Translations under genes and position numbers: made by a program | The notes under the pieces: model-generated | Database searches by the model: none | The model's input: only the letters and a program-made list of their open reading frames with translations | What the model was told of the DNA's origin: nothing | Shown: positions 27,174 to 35,567 of the stretch, one piece after another | Layout of the letters: the number at the start of each line of letters is the position of its first letter | Position numbering within the stretch: position 1 is the first letter of the stretch | Source: JAFMKE01 sp037624485 | GTDB lineage: Bacteria; Bacteroidota; Bacteroidia; Chitinophagales; UBA8649 | Length of the DNA: 64,000 nt | Direction: 5' to 3' | Assembly (NCBI GenBank): GCA_037624485.1 | Contig: JASJJC010000009.1 | Location: 290,320 to 354,319, forward strand

Positions 27174-28493
27174 TTAAGCGTAATCTACGATTACCTTAAC
27201 TTTCTTTATTTTTTGTTGATTGCACTGCTCAACTGCTTGCTTTGCGCTCGCTGATTTAACCGCAACATAACATGCTCGGTCTTTGACTTCAATCATTCCA
27301 ACAGCCATTTTATCCAATCCTCCTTGCTGACACATAAAGCCCAATACATCACCTTTGGATACTTTATGCATTTTACCTGCACTAATATACAGGGTGGTAT
27401 ATTCAGGTTCAGATATCGTTGAAGCACTATTTTCAGGGTTGAAGCGTATTGGGCTTTCCTGCAAATATTCGGGCAGTTGCTTGCCTTCTGTTAAAATTAG
27501 AAACACCTTTCCATGTTTATCCATTCTTGCCGTACGACCATTACGATGAATAAAAGTATCTTCTTTACTTGGTATTTGAAAATGGATGATATTCTTGATT
27601 TCTGGGATGTCTAAGCCTCTTGCTGCCAAATCTGTAGCTAACAATATATGGTTACTTCCATTTCTAAATTTGAGTAATGATTTTTCTCGTTCCTCTTGAT
27701 CTAAATCGCCATAGAAAACGCTGTGCGGCAACTTCGCTTCAAAAAGAAAATCGCTGACTTCTTCAATATCTTTTTTGAAATTGCAAAACACAACAGTTGA
27801 CTCTTGATCAAAATTTCGCAACAAATAATCTAGCTTGGTCAACTTTTCTTGCCAAGGCATTTCTACAAAATAATAGCTCAGCTTGGGTGCTAAATCTTGA
27901 TCAAGAAAATTAATTTCATGCGGAGTTTTCATTCTGAAGTATCCAGGCAGCTCACTGATTTTTGTTGCAGATGTTAGCATGGTTTGTTTAATATGGGGAA
28001 GATGATAAAGAATGCGTTGCATCTCCTTACTAAACCCTAATTCTAAACATTTATCATATTCATCAATTACTAGAGAGCGGATATTGTTAGTGTTAAAAGT
28101 TTCTCTTTGCAAATGGTCCAATAAACGACCAGGTGTTGCTATCAATAAAGCTGGAGGGTGTTTGAGGCTTTGTCGCTCGCGGCTAAATGGATGCCCACCA
28201 TAACAGGTCAATACTTTATGCCCGGACTTTAACTGCCGAAATACTTTCTCAATTTGCAAGGCTAGCTCTCGAGTGGGAGCAAGTATTAAGCTTTGCACCT
28301 CATTCCGATCCGTTTCTAATCGACGCAGAATTGGCAATAAAAACGCTAAAGTCTTACCACTTCCTGTTGGGGCTAGCAATAAGATCTCATTCTCTGATTG
28401 ACTCTCTTTTAAGGCGGCCTCTTGTAAAGGTTTTAGTCCCTTGAATTCAAGATTATTCAGTATCTGTTTAATATCTAATTTTGTATAACTCAT
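27174..28493 (-). CDS. dbpA: DEAD-box RNA helicase, DbpA-like, with DEYD motif
   Basis: A 439-residue ATP-dependent RNA helicase, probably for 50S ribosome assembly. Motifs: Q region; Walker A APTGSGKT (K47); APTRELALQ; TPGRLLDHL; motif II is DEYD (144-147), not DEAD; TSAT; and HRNGRTARM. The C-terminal domain (about 365-439, LYISAGKMHKVSKGDVLGFM) matches the DbpA RNA-binding domain, which recognises 23S rRNA hairpin 92 in E. coli. I use the ATG at 28493 (MSYTKLDIKQ) because the frame upstream runs into the FAD protein gene, whose stop is 5 bases away; the two are likely co-transcribed. Confidence 0.85.
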   Translation of the reverse strand: MSYTKLDIKQILNNLEFKGLKPLQEAALKESQSENEILLLAPTGSGKTLAFLLPILRRLETDRNEVQSLILAPTRELALQIEKVFRQLKSGHKVLTCYGGHPFSRERQSLKHPPALLIATPGRLLDHLQRETFNTNNIRSLVIDEYDKCLELGFSKEMQRILYHLPHIKQTMLTSATKISELPGYFRMKTPHEINFLDQDLAPKLSYYFVEMPWQEKLTKLDYLLRNFDQESTVVFCNFKKDIEEVSDFLFEAKLPHSVFYGDLDQEEREKSLLKFRNGSNHILLATDLAARGLDIPEIKNIIHFQIPSKEDTFIHRNGRTARMDKHGKVFLILTEGKQLPEYLQESPIRFNPENSASTISEPEYTTLYISAGKMHKVSKGDVLGFMCQQGGLDKMAVGMIEVKDRACYVAVKSASAKQAVEQCNQQKIKKVKVIVDYA

Positions 28494-28498
28494 AGCGC

Positions 28499-30061
28499 TT
28501 AATTGGCTTTTTCTTGTTGTGATAAATATAGGGCATTTGCACAACGCATCCCATCAATAGCTGCGCTTACAATCCCGCCAGCATAACCTGCACCTTCTCC
28601 GCAAGGGTATAGGTTTTTTATTTGTGGATGTCTTAGGCTTTCTTTGTCACGAGGTATTCTAACTGGACTGCTTGTTCTGCTTTCTACGCCCACTAGGATG
28701 GCTTCATTTGTTCTGTAACCCCGCATTTTCTTCCCAAATTCAATTAAACCCAAACGCAAACTTTTGGTAATAAAGTCAGGTAATATTTCTTCTAAGTCTG
28801 TGCTTGTAATTCCCGGTTGATAAGAAGTTCTTGGTAGGCTTGAAGAGGCTCTGCCTTGAATAAAGTCTTCTATGCGTTGAGCGGGAGCTTCGATGCTTCC
28901 TGTTGTTTTAAACGCCTTGCGTTCAATTTGTTCTTGAAATTTTAAGGCAGCGAGAGCTCCATGTTGATCATATGCTGCCCAATTTTCTGGTTTTACTTCT
29001 ACCACCATTCCACTGTTCGAGTAGGTTCCATTTCTAGCGCTTGAACTCCAACCATTGACTACAGTTTCGCTGATATCAGTGCTTGCAGAAGCGATAACTC
29101 CACCTGGACACATGCAAAAGGAAAAAACACCTCTCCCGCCAGCTTGGCTAACGATGCTATAACTTGCAGGTGGCAGATTTTTTCCGCGCGCTGGTCGTCG
29201 GTATTGAATAGAGTCAATGAGTGCTTGCGTATGTTCAATTCGAACACCAAGTGCAAATGGCTTAGCCTCAATTTTGATTCCTTTTTTATCTAAGAGATAA
29301 AAGATGTCTCTAGCTGAATGTCCTGTGGCTAAGATGAGTTGCTCGCAAGCAAATTCAGAACCATCTTGACAAACCAGCTTGTTGATTTTATTGTCCGCTA
29401 ATTTTAGGTCTATGAGTTTCTTCTCAAAATGAATTTCTCCTCCATAATCAAGTATGGTTTTTCGCATTCGAGCAATAATACTTGGCAATTTGTTTGTCCC
29501 AATATGCGGATGTGCTTCATAGGATATTTTTTCATCCGCACCATGTTGTATAAAAGCATCTAATACCTTTTTTACATTCCCCCTTTTTGTACTTCGAGTA
29601 TAGAGTTTACCATCACTATAGGTGCCTGCCCCGCCTTCTCCGTAGCAATAATTACTTTCGGGGTTAATTATCCGTTGTTTATTAATAGCCGCAATATCTA
29701 CTAGTCTGTTTTCTACTGCTTTACCCCGTTCAAGGATAATAGGTTTGATTCCATTTTCTAAACATTGTAAAGCGGCATAGATGCCAGCGGGACCTAAGCC
29801 TATAATATGACAGGAGCTTGCTTCTTTCTTTGAGAGGGTAAAGTGTTCTTTGGTGTTGGTGATTTCTTCATTATAAAGAAACACTTCTACCTTTAAGTTG
29901 AAGACTATATTTCTGCTTCGAGCATCCATCGACTTGCGTAAAACGCGGACGTGTTGAATTTCATCGAATGAAAAATTTAGAGCTTGACAGGCCGCCACTT
30001 GAATGGCACGTGTGTCGTCGGCTTGCTCTGGTGTGAGTTTTAGATGCGCTATTGTAGACAT
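28499..30061 (-). CDS. FAD-dependent protein, COG2509-type
   Basis: A 520-residue flavoprotein of unknown reaction. It has an N-terminal domain of about 85 residues, a dinucleotide-binding motif SCHIIGLGPAGIYAALQ, the family signatures NYCYGEGGAGTYSDGKLYTR and HIGTNKL, ATGHSARDIFYLL, FSFCMCPGGVI and the C-terminal YPCGEGAGYAGGIVSAA FAD loop. This family of uncharacterised dehydrogenases is widespread. The order dehydrogenase then helicase with a 5-base gap suggests one transcript, but no functional link is obvious. Confidence 0.88.
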   Translation of the reverse strand: MSTIAHLKLTPEQADDTRAIQVAACQALNFSFDEIQHVRVLRKSMDARSRNIVFNLKVEVFLYNEEITNTKEHFTLSKKEASSCHIIGLGPAGIYAALQCLENGIKPIILERGKAVENRLVDIAAINKQRIINPESNYCYGEGGAGTYSDGKLYTRSTKRGNVKKVLDAFIQHGADEKISYEAHPHIGTNKLPSIIARMRKTILDYGGEIHFEKKLIDLKLADNKINKLVCQDGSEFACEQLILATGHSARDIFYLLDKKGIKIEAKPFALGVRIEHTQALIDSIQYRRPARGKNLPPASYSIVSQAGGRGVFSFCMCPGGVIASASTDISETVVNGWSSSARNGTYSNSGMVVEVKPENWAAYDQHGALAALKFQEQIERKAFKTTGSIEAPAQRIEDFIQGRASSSLPRTSYQPGITSTDLEEILPDFITKSLRLGLIEFGKKMRGYRTNEAILVGVESRTSSPVRIPRDKESLRHPQIKNLYPCGEGAGYAGGIVSAAIDGMRCANALYLSQQEKAN

Positions 30062-30205
30062 AGGTGGTTAGGTATTTATCCTAAGAGCTTCAAAGGTAGG
30101 AGATTTTTTAGTATTAAGCACCTGGACCTAAGGAATGAGTAATAAGATTGAAAATGAGACTTTACCTGCAAAAAAAGCCTTAAGTATTGCATCTGATGTT
30201 TAAAC

Positions 30206-31156
30206 CTAGTATGACCAGAAGTCTTGTTGAAACTTAAACTTCATACTAAGTTCGTGAACCTGACCCACATCTTGTCTAATATTTCCCGCCCCCATATCAT
30301 AGGAGTAGCCAATACTGATGCTCTTTTTAACGGTGAAACCACCTTCAAACATAACTGAACTCATGCTTCGCCATCCAGCACCAACAAAAAACATCTCCTG
30401 TATCGCAAAACGAGTCGAAATCATAGCTTGTGGTGGAGCATTAATTACATAGTGAAAATTAAAAGCGGGTTCAACATAGAATGCCATTTCATTTACGTTA
30501 GTCATTTTCTTTTTGTTGAGGAATATACGTCCACCAAACATCGCATAGTAATGCTGCATTTTCTTAAATCTACTTTGTTCACCATTTTGACCTTCAATAG
30601 GGACTGTTAAATTAAGTAATTGGGGGATTGATGCGCTTGCAAACAATGTTTTACTTTTATAATAGACTCCAAAAGAAGCATCTGGGAAAAACTGAGTTCC
30701 CTTGTTTGTAAAAATGGCATCATCCTGAGGAATGTCGAGTAAAATCTTATTGCCATTAATCCTGTATTGCATTAAACTAGCAGCTAAACCGAAAGACAAG
30801 ACCTTATATTCACTAGCACCTCTTCTGTAATCTGAAAGCACCAAATTGTATGCAAAAGAACCCGTGATTCCAGTGAAGGAAGTGGGGCCAATAAAATCAT
30901 TAAAAATGACCGCACCAACTCCAATATTTTTACTCTCAATACTTGTATGATAGGAGGAAATAGCAGTAAAAGGAGATGATTTTATATTTGTCCATTGTTT
31001 CCGAACAGAAAGATTAATTACCGAAGCTTGATCTGTACCTGCTACTGCGGGGTTGTACAAGAAGGCATTTTCGCGATAAAGACTGAAATCGGGAAGTTGC
31101 TGAGCACTTAGACCAATGCCTAAAAAAATAAGGGAAAGAGTAATTAGTTTTTTCAT
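30206..31156 (-). CDS. PorP/SprF family membrane protein (T9SS-associated)
   Basis: A 316-residue outer-membrane beta-barrel-type protein with a signal peptide (ends LSAQ) and the family opening LPDFSLYRENAFLYNPAVAGT, then SVRKQWTNIKSSPFT and GVGAVIFNDFIGP. PorP/SprF proteins are T9SS outer-membrane components, and extra copies typically sit beside type B cargo genes and help attach or export that cargo. Here it lies 12 bases downstream of a type B cargo gene (31169-32593), so they form a cargo-partner pair. Confidence 0.9.
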   Translation of the reverse strand: MKKLITLSLIFLGIGLSAQQLPDFSLYRENAFLYNPAVAGTDQASVINLSVRKQWTNIKSSPFTAISSYHTSIESKNIGVGAVIFNDFIGPTSFTGITGSFAYNLVLSDYRRGASEYKVLSFGLAASLMQYRINGNKILLDIPQDDAIFTNKGTQFFPDASFGVYYKSKTLFASASIPQLLNLTVPIEGQNGEQSRFKKMQHYYAMFGGRIFLNKKKMTNVNEMAFYVEPAFNFHYVINAPPQAMISTRFAIQEMFFVGAGWRSMSSVMFEGGFTVKKSISIGYSYDMGAGNIRQDVGQVHELSMKFKFQQDFWSY

Positions 31157-31168
31157 AGTCAGTAAGCT

Positions 31169-32593
31169 TTAATCTAATATCGTAATCGGTCCAGTATAGT
31201 TCTGAGTCTGCTCACCGTTTTCGAATATTCTCAATATGAAATAGTAAGTTCCTTCTGGCAGTTCTTTCCCATTCCATGTGCCATGCCAATCGTTTTGATA
31301 GTTAGCTGTTTTGTATACAATATCTTCCCAGCGGTTTAGGATTATGACCTCATTGTCAGGAAACCTATACAGCCATCGGATATACCAAAAATCATTAACT
31401 CCATCTCCATTTGGAGATATTCCTGTTGGAATGTACGGTCCGTCCTCAGTTATACGTTCATCCACCGTTACGGTAATTGAATCGATATCCTTGCAATTGT
31501 CTAAATCTTCAACCGTCACCCACAAAGTGGTGGTACTATCATGCCAAAACAAGGGGTCCGGGCAATCGTTGCAGGATATAGGATAAGCAGGTTCCCAAGT
31601 GAAGAAACTACCGCCTGTTGCACTTAATTGTATAGTGTCCATTAAATAAATGGTAGTATCATTGCCTGCATCAGCAAAAGGAGGCTTCGAAAATGCTAAA
31701 GCAAAATTTGGGGTGCTAAAGTCATTCCAATTATACACATCCAAAATGTCCCAAGGTGTCGACACTAATTGAGTGTCAGCTGGAGCTTTTTGCCACTCAG
31801 GTAAATTTTGCCAATGGACAATATCATTCCATTGATTTCCATCAACTGAGGCATCGTAAAAGAATCTCAAATTTACACTATCGCTTCCCATGTCTTGCCA
31901 GATCTTGTGATAATAGTTTTCATTAATATCACATATCAATAGGGCTCTTTCATCACGATCATATCCATCAAAGGTAGCATCGGTATCGGCAAACCTTGCA
32001 CGAAATGTTTGTGGGGTGTTTGTTGTACTTATTTCTATGGGTCTATATATTGTTCCGAATAAGGAAGAGCCAACAGGGAAAAAATAATCATCTTCCTGAT
32101 TGCTGACCCTCGACAATCCGCCATCTTCTATGCTGCTTACATACCCCGAGGTATTAACTACATTACTTACCGCAGGGTTGGTAACATAAACAACGTTATT
32201 GTCCATATTCATTTCCAAAAATGCTAAATCTAATATACTATCTACATAAACATCTAAGTCTCCATACTTGATCCCACTTGTGCGAAGAAGTAGATTGTTG
32301 AAATGAGTTTCATCAATACCGCGTATTCGCTGGTCATCGCCATTTAAATAGACGTACCCTTCACCAATAGAGCTAAAACCCGTATTGCCTGCATTATTGA
32401 CCCAGTCCTCGGTGAAAAAAATAGAATCGGAATTATCGAAAACAGCATTGTTCTCAATAAATATATCTCCCTGAACTGATAGGAAAGCACCATCCTTTAT
32501 GGATACTAGCCCACTGTTATTACTCAAAAAATCTTGAGCGGATAAGCTGAGCAGAAACATGCTTGAAATGAATAAAAAGGAGAATTGCTTCAT
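31169..32593 (-). CDS. T9SS type B cargo (gliding-motility C-terminal domain)
   Basis: A 474-residue exported surface protein. Signal peptide (1-19), a beta-rich N-terminal region with repeated Asp/Asn loops, a stretch resembling SprB/PKD-like modules (FADAGNDTTIYLMDTIQLSA, about 305-370), then the type B sorting domain (about 385-474): TGISPNGDGVNDFWYI, ILNRWEDIVYK, WHGTWNGKELPEGTYYFIL. It precedes the PorP/SprF gene in the same transcript. Ligand or function unknown; likely an adhesin-like surface protein. Confidence 0.85.
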   Translation of the reverse strand: MKQFSFLFISSMFLLSLSAQDFLSNNSGLVSIKDGAFLSVQGDIFIENNAVFDNSDSIFFTEDWVNNAGNTGFSSIGEGYVYLNGDDQRIRGIDETHFNNLLLRTSGIKYGDLDVYVDSILDLAFLEMNMDNNVVYVTNPAVSNVVNTSGYVSSIEDGGLSRVSNQEDDYFFPVGSSLFGTIYRPIEISTTNTPQTFRARFADTDATFDGYDRDERALLICDINENYYHKIWQDMGSDSVNLRFFYDASVDGNQWNDIVHWQNLPEWQKAPADTQLVSTPWDILDVYNWNDFSTPNFALAFSKPPFADAGNDTTIYLMDTIQLSATGGSFFTWEPAYPISCNDCPDPLFWHDSTTTLWVTVEDLDNCKDIDSITVTVDERITEDGPYIPTGISPNGDGVNDFWYIRWLYRFPDNEVIILNRWEDIVYKTANYQNDWHGTWNGKELPEGTYYFILRIFENGEQTQNYTGPITILD

Positions 32594-32685
32594 AGACTAT
32601 TTTTTATTGCAATAAGTTTCGTTAAAAGTAATAATTTTTTCTAATTTGGCATCTTCAAACTAGTATTTTAAATTTAAAAACCCCC

Positions 32686-34170
32686 ATGAGAAAATATTTA
32701 CTATTAATTGTTTTGAGTATTGGTTTTATTGCTGATGCGCAAGTTGGAGTTAATATTTTACAGCCTGATTCTAGCGCTATTTTGCATTTAGAATCTACAG
32801 ATAGGGGATTGCTTTTGCCTAGACTGACCTCACCTCAAATGGATGCCATTAACAACCCGGTTAATGGATTGACAATTTACAATACGGAGGATAGCTTAAT
32901 TTACTATTACAACAATGAGTGTTGGTTAAAGGCATATCAAAAAAATTGCCAAGAGTGTGAATTCACTTCCTCGGTCAATCAAGGCTTTGCTACAATTGAC
33001 AGAACTACCACAGATACTGCCTTTTTTGAAGTCGACATAGTGAAAGTAAATGGAATTGATTCGATTACCACTGTTGTGCTGTCGTCTTTGCCATCTGGAA
33101 TGCAGGTGATCGTTGAAAATCCTTTAGTCGATTCGGTAGGAACTACATTTATTAAGGTTTATGCAAGCATTTGGGCTCCACCAGGTAATTACCCCTTGAT
33201 TATACAGTCAGTATGTGGTCAAAATGTTTATTTCCAAGGGATTACTGTAGAAGTTGAACCTTGTCTGCAAGTGAATATTGCAGCCCCCCTTGAAGATGTC
33301 GATGTTCAAAGTGATTTTTCTTTACCTGGAGTTGGCACTCCTGTTTGTGTGATTGTACATGTATTTGACAATGTTGAAATTTCATCCACTGCTGCGACCA
33401 ATTATGCACTTACATGGGGGAATATGGATCCAGTATCCCATATTGGGTTTTTACATGAGGGATATGTATACGCTCAAGGGGGGAATGGGGCTCCACTAGG
33501 GAATCTATTAAACTTACAATCTCCTTTTCAGGATGGTTTTCCTGGTGGGGATGCACTGGAATTGACTTGTAGAACCACATTTGATTTACAAGGTGGTGTA
33601 TACGGTGGAGGCGGAGGTGGAGGTTCTGTAGGAACGAGTATAGCCATCGGACCATTTAATATTCCAATTATTGGAAATCTCGGCCCATTTATATTGTTAG
33701 AAGCTGGCGTGACTGGCGGCGGAGGAGTGTCAGGAGGGCAAGCCCCAGCTGCTGCAGGCTCCGGCGGAGGAGTACTTTTGGGTCCATCGATTACAGATTC
33801 AGGCACGGATGCTAGCGTGGGTCCGATTGCTGTGCCGGGTGTTGGGGGGGTATTGGCTTACCAAATCCCTTTATCGTTTAGTGTTACGATTGTTACGATA
33901 ACAGTCACTCCGTTTGTGAGTTTGGATGCAGGTGATGGCGGAGATTTTGGTCAGCAAGGTGGAGGTGCTTCAGGTAGCGCTGGCGCGCAGATTCTTGCAA
34001 CGGTTCAGATTCCTTTCATAGGCACACAAACTTTAATCAACCAGACCATAAGTGCTACACTTGGCCTTTCTCAGGGAGGAGCGCCTGGTGATGCAATCGA
34101 TGTAAATGGAAATACTACGCAAAATTTAATCACGCCTAACTTCTTGATCAAAGGAGCGGTGCAACCTTAA
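32686..34170 (+). CDS. Exported glycine-rich protein of unknown function
   Basis: 494 residues with a signal peptide (1-18, ending IADAQ). The N-terminal segment GVNILQPDSSAILHLESTDRG LLLPRLT... followed by NPVNGLTIYNTEDSLIYYYNNECW is a module I know from the start of many Bacteroidota surface proteins and fibre-like proteins. A beta-rich middle follows. From about residue 270 the protein is strongly glycine-rich (GGGGGGGSVG, GVTGGGGVSGGQAP, GDFGQQGGGASG) with hydrophobic stretches. There is no T9SS tail. The gene for another exported protein follows after 20 bases. Not recognised beyond the N-terminal module; a fibre or matrix component is possible. Confidence 0.6.
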   Translation: MRKYLLLIVLSIGFIADAQVGVNILQPDSSAILHLESTDRGLLLPRLTSPQMDAINNPVNGLTIYNTEDSLIYYYNNECWLKAYQKNCQECEFTSSVNQGFATIDRTTTDTAFFEVDIVKVNGIDSITTVVLSSLPSGMQVIVENPLVDSVGTTFIKVYASIWAPPGNYPLIIQSVCGQNVYFQGITVEVEPCLQVNIAAPLEDVDVQSDFSLPGVGTPVCVIVHVFDNVEISSTAATNYALTWGNMDPVSHIGFLHEGYVYAQGGNGAPLGNLLNLQSPFQDGFPGGDALELTCRTTFDLQGGVYGGGGGGGSVGTSIAIGPFNIPIIGNLGPFILLEAGVTGGGGVSGGQAPAAAGSGGGVLLGPSITDSGTDASVGPIAVPGVGGVLAYQIPLSFSVTIVTITVTPFVSLDAGDGGDFGQQGGGASGSAGAQILATVQIPFIGTQTLINQTISATLGLSQGGAPGDAIDVNGNTTQNLITPNFLIKGAVQP

Positions 34171-34190
34171 TCCTCTAAGTTTAACTAAAT

Positions 34191-34814
34191 ATGAAAAAAC
34201 TTTTTTTACTCGCTGCAGTGAGTTCGTTATATATATCAACCTTTGCCTTCGAAGGCACAATAGAACAGATTTATGTAAACCCAGAAACCCAGGTCCAAAT
34301 GACATTCTTATGGTATTTAAACGGTGATGATGTGCGCTTGGATATATTAAATGGAGAGGAGTCTATGACCTTGATTCCTGATTTCGAAGTAAAGAGTTTA
34401 AATATGTTTGGAGTCAAACCAGATAACGACGGGAATTATTGGTATTCCAATACTCCGCTTGGTGAGCTTGTTGTTAATGTGCCAAGTGTGCGCTTGTTGG
34501 AAAGTACAGCGGGAAGTTATCAAAGTAAACCAGCCCAAGAAGTCAAGGTGATGACGGACTCAGGTTTGATGGTAGTGCAGTATGTTGACTATATCCAAGT
34601 CAACATGGAAAATATGTTAGCTGTATTTGCTGAAAGTGTTGAATTTAAGGCGGTTTCCTTAGCAAGTAGTCGAGGGTTTCCAGTAAGTTCGATTTTGATG
34701 ACTTCGGAAGATGCAATATACACCCTAACAACTAAGGCTATACAAGAGAAAGTAATAGAAGCAGGCACATTTAAGGTCCCTTCGAATTACAAATTGTTTT
34801 CAGGGATAAAATAA
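34191..34814 (+). CDS. Exported DUF4412-like protein
   Basis: A 207-residue secreted or periplasmic protein with signal peptide (1-19). The body is beta-rich: FEGTIEQIYVNPETQVQMTF, WYLNGDDVRLDI, LIPDFEVKSLNMFG, and a C-terminal FKVPSNYKLF. This pattern (mutable substrate strands, a metal-free LolA-like half-barrel) resembles DUF4412, but the match is from overall look only. It lies 20 bases after the glycine-rich protein gene and is probably co-transcribed, so the two may act together. Confidence 0.45.
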   Translation: MKKLFLLAAVSSLYISTFAFEGTIEQIYVNPETQVQMTFLWYLNGDDVRLDILNGEESMTLIPDFEVKSLNMFGVKPDNDGNYWYSNTPLGELVVNVPSVRLLESTAGSYQSKPAQEVKVMTDSGLMVVQYVDYIQVNMENMLAVFAESVEFKAVSLASSRGFPVSSILMTSEDAIYTLTTKAIQEKVIEAGTFKVPSNYKLFSGIK

Positions 34815-34825
34815 AGCGAATCATA

Positions 34826-34857
34826 TTTGTCTAATTGAAAAAAAAGTTAGACATTTG
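34826..34857 (+). promoter_or_regulatory. Promoter of the rpmB-rpmG-DUF4295 operon
   Basis: TTTG at 34826-34829, a 20-base spacer, then GACATTTG at 34850-34857 (first base off the TAnnTTTG consensus), 20 bases before the rpmB ATG. Confidence 0.5.
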
Positions 34858-34877
34858 CAGTCCAAAATTATTAAGCG

Positions 34878-35129
34878 ATGTCAAGAATATGTGAATTAAC
34901 GGGAAAAAGACCTATGTCGGGTAATAATGTTTCTCACTCAAAGAGAAAAACAAAACGTAAGTTTTTACCAAACCTTGTTACTAAAAAGTTTTTCATACCA
35001 GAAATGGATAGATGGGTGACTTTAAAAGTATGTACCTCGGCGATGAGAACTATGAATAAAAAAGGAATTTTCGCTTATCTAAAGGATCTAGAAAAGAAGG
35101 GCGAAATTAAATTAATATCGGAGGAATAA
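34878..35129 (+). CDS. rpmB: Ribosomal protein bL28
   Basis: An 83-residue large-subunit protein. Opening MSRICELTGKRPMSGNNVSHS and the basic KRKTKRKFLPNL segment followed by WVTLKVCTSAMRTMNKKG are diagnostic of L28. Length is normal for Bacteroidota. First of three small genes spaced 3 and 2 bases apart. Confidence 0.97.
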   Translation: MSRICELTGKRPMSGNNVSHSKRKTKRKFLPNLVTKKFFIPEMDRWVTLKVCTSAMRTMNKKGIFAYLKDLEKKGEIKLISEE

Positions 35130-35132
35130 GCA

Positions 35133-35321
35133 ATGGCTAAGAAATCAAAAGGAAATAGAATCCAGGTTATTCTAGAATGTACAGAGCACAAAGAAAGTGG
35201 TGTGCCAGGTACTTCAAGATACATTACGATGAAAAATCGTAAAAACTCCCCGGATAGAATGGAATTGAAAAAATTCAATCCAATCTTAAAGAAATATACT
35301 GTTCACAAGGAAATTAAGTAA
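35133..35321 (+). CDS. rpmG: Ribosomal protein bL33
   Basis: A 62-residue large-subunit protein with the L33 core RIQVILECTEHKESG, RYITMKNRKNSPDRMELKKFNP and LKKYTVHKE. The Cys residues of zinc-binding L33 are mostly absent, so this is the zinc-independent form. Lies 3 bases after rpmB. Confidence 0.96.
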   Translation: MAKKSKGNRIQVILECTEHKESGVPGTSRYITMKNRKNSPDRMELKKFNPILKKYTVHKEIK

Positions 35322-35323
35322 TT

Positions 35324-35491
35324 ATGGCTAAGGTATCGAAAAATGCGAAAACAAATCGTCAGGCTCAAGAAGGGTCAAAAGATTACGTAAAAGTAATTAA
35401 GACTATGAAATCAGAGAAAAGTGGTGCTTACAGTTTTCTTGAGAAAATTGTACATAAGGATAAGGTAAAGGAATTCTTAGCTAAAAACTAA
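35324..35491 (+). CDS. DUF4295 small basic protein, probable Bacteroidota-specific ribosomal protein
   Basis: 55 residues starting MAKVSKNAKTNRQAQ and ending VKEFLAKN, with the DUF4295 core VIKTMKSEKSGAYSFLEKI. It begins 2 bases after rpmG and closes the operon in front of ftsY, the arrangement seen across Bacteroidota. It is very basic, as a ribosomal protein would be. From memory, this family corresponds to the lineage-specific large-subunit protein named bL38 in the Flavobacterium ribosome structure; I cannot confirm that here. Confidence 0.85.
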   Translation: MAKVSKNAKTNRQAQEGSKDYVKVIKTMKSEKSGAYSFLEKIVHKDKVKEFLAKN

Positions 35492-35514
35492 GATGGACTT
35501 AAAATAGATATATA

Positions 35515-35544
35515 GAAAGCTTCTCATTTTGAGGAGCTTTTTTT
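35515..35544 (+). terminator. Terminator of the rpmB-rpmG-DUF4295 operon
   Basis: AGCTTCTC / GAGGAGCT stem (one G-T pair) with a short ATTTT loop followed by TTTTTTTG. Confidence 0.7.
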
Positions 35545-35547
35545 GTT

Positions 35548-35555
35548 TAAATTTA
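35548..35555 (+). promoter_or_regulatory. -7 promoter element of ftsY
   Basis: TAAATTTA (one mismatch to TAnnTTTG) lies just after the terminator and 12 bases before the ftsY ATG, so ftsY can be transcribed on its own. Confidence 0.4.
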
Positions 35556-35567
35556 CCCCAAAACGAT

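Noticed and set aside
33410..33806. Two overlapping proline/histidine-rich antisense frames on the minus strand
   Set aside because: They are complements of the glycine-rich codons of the plus-strand gene; glycine-rich coding sequence opens such antisense frames.
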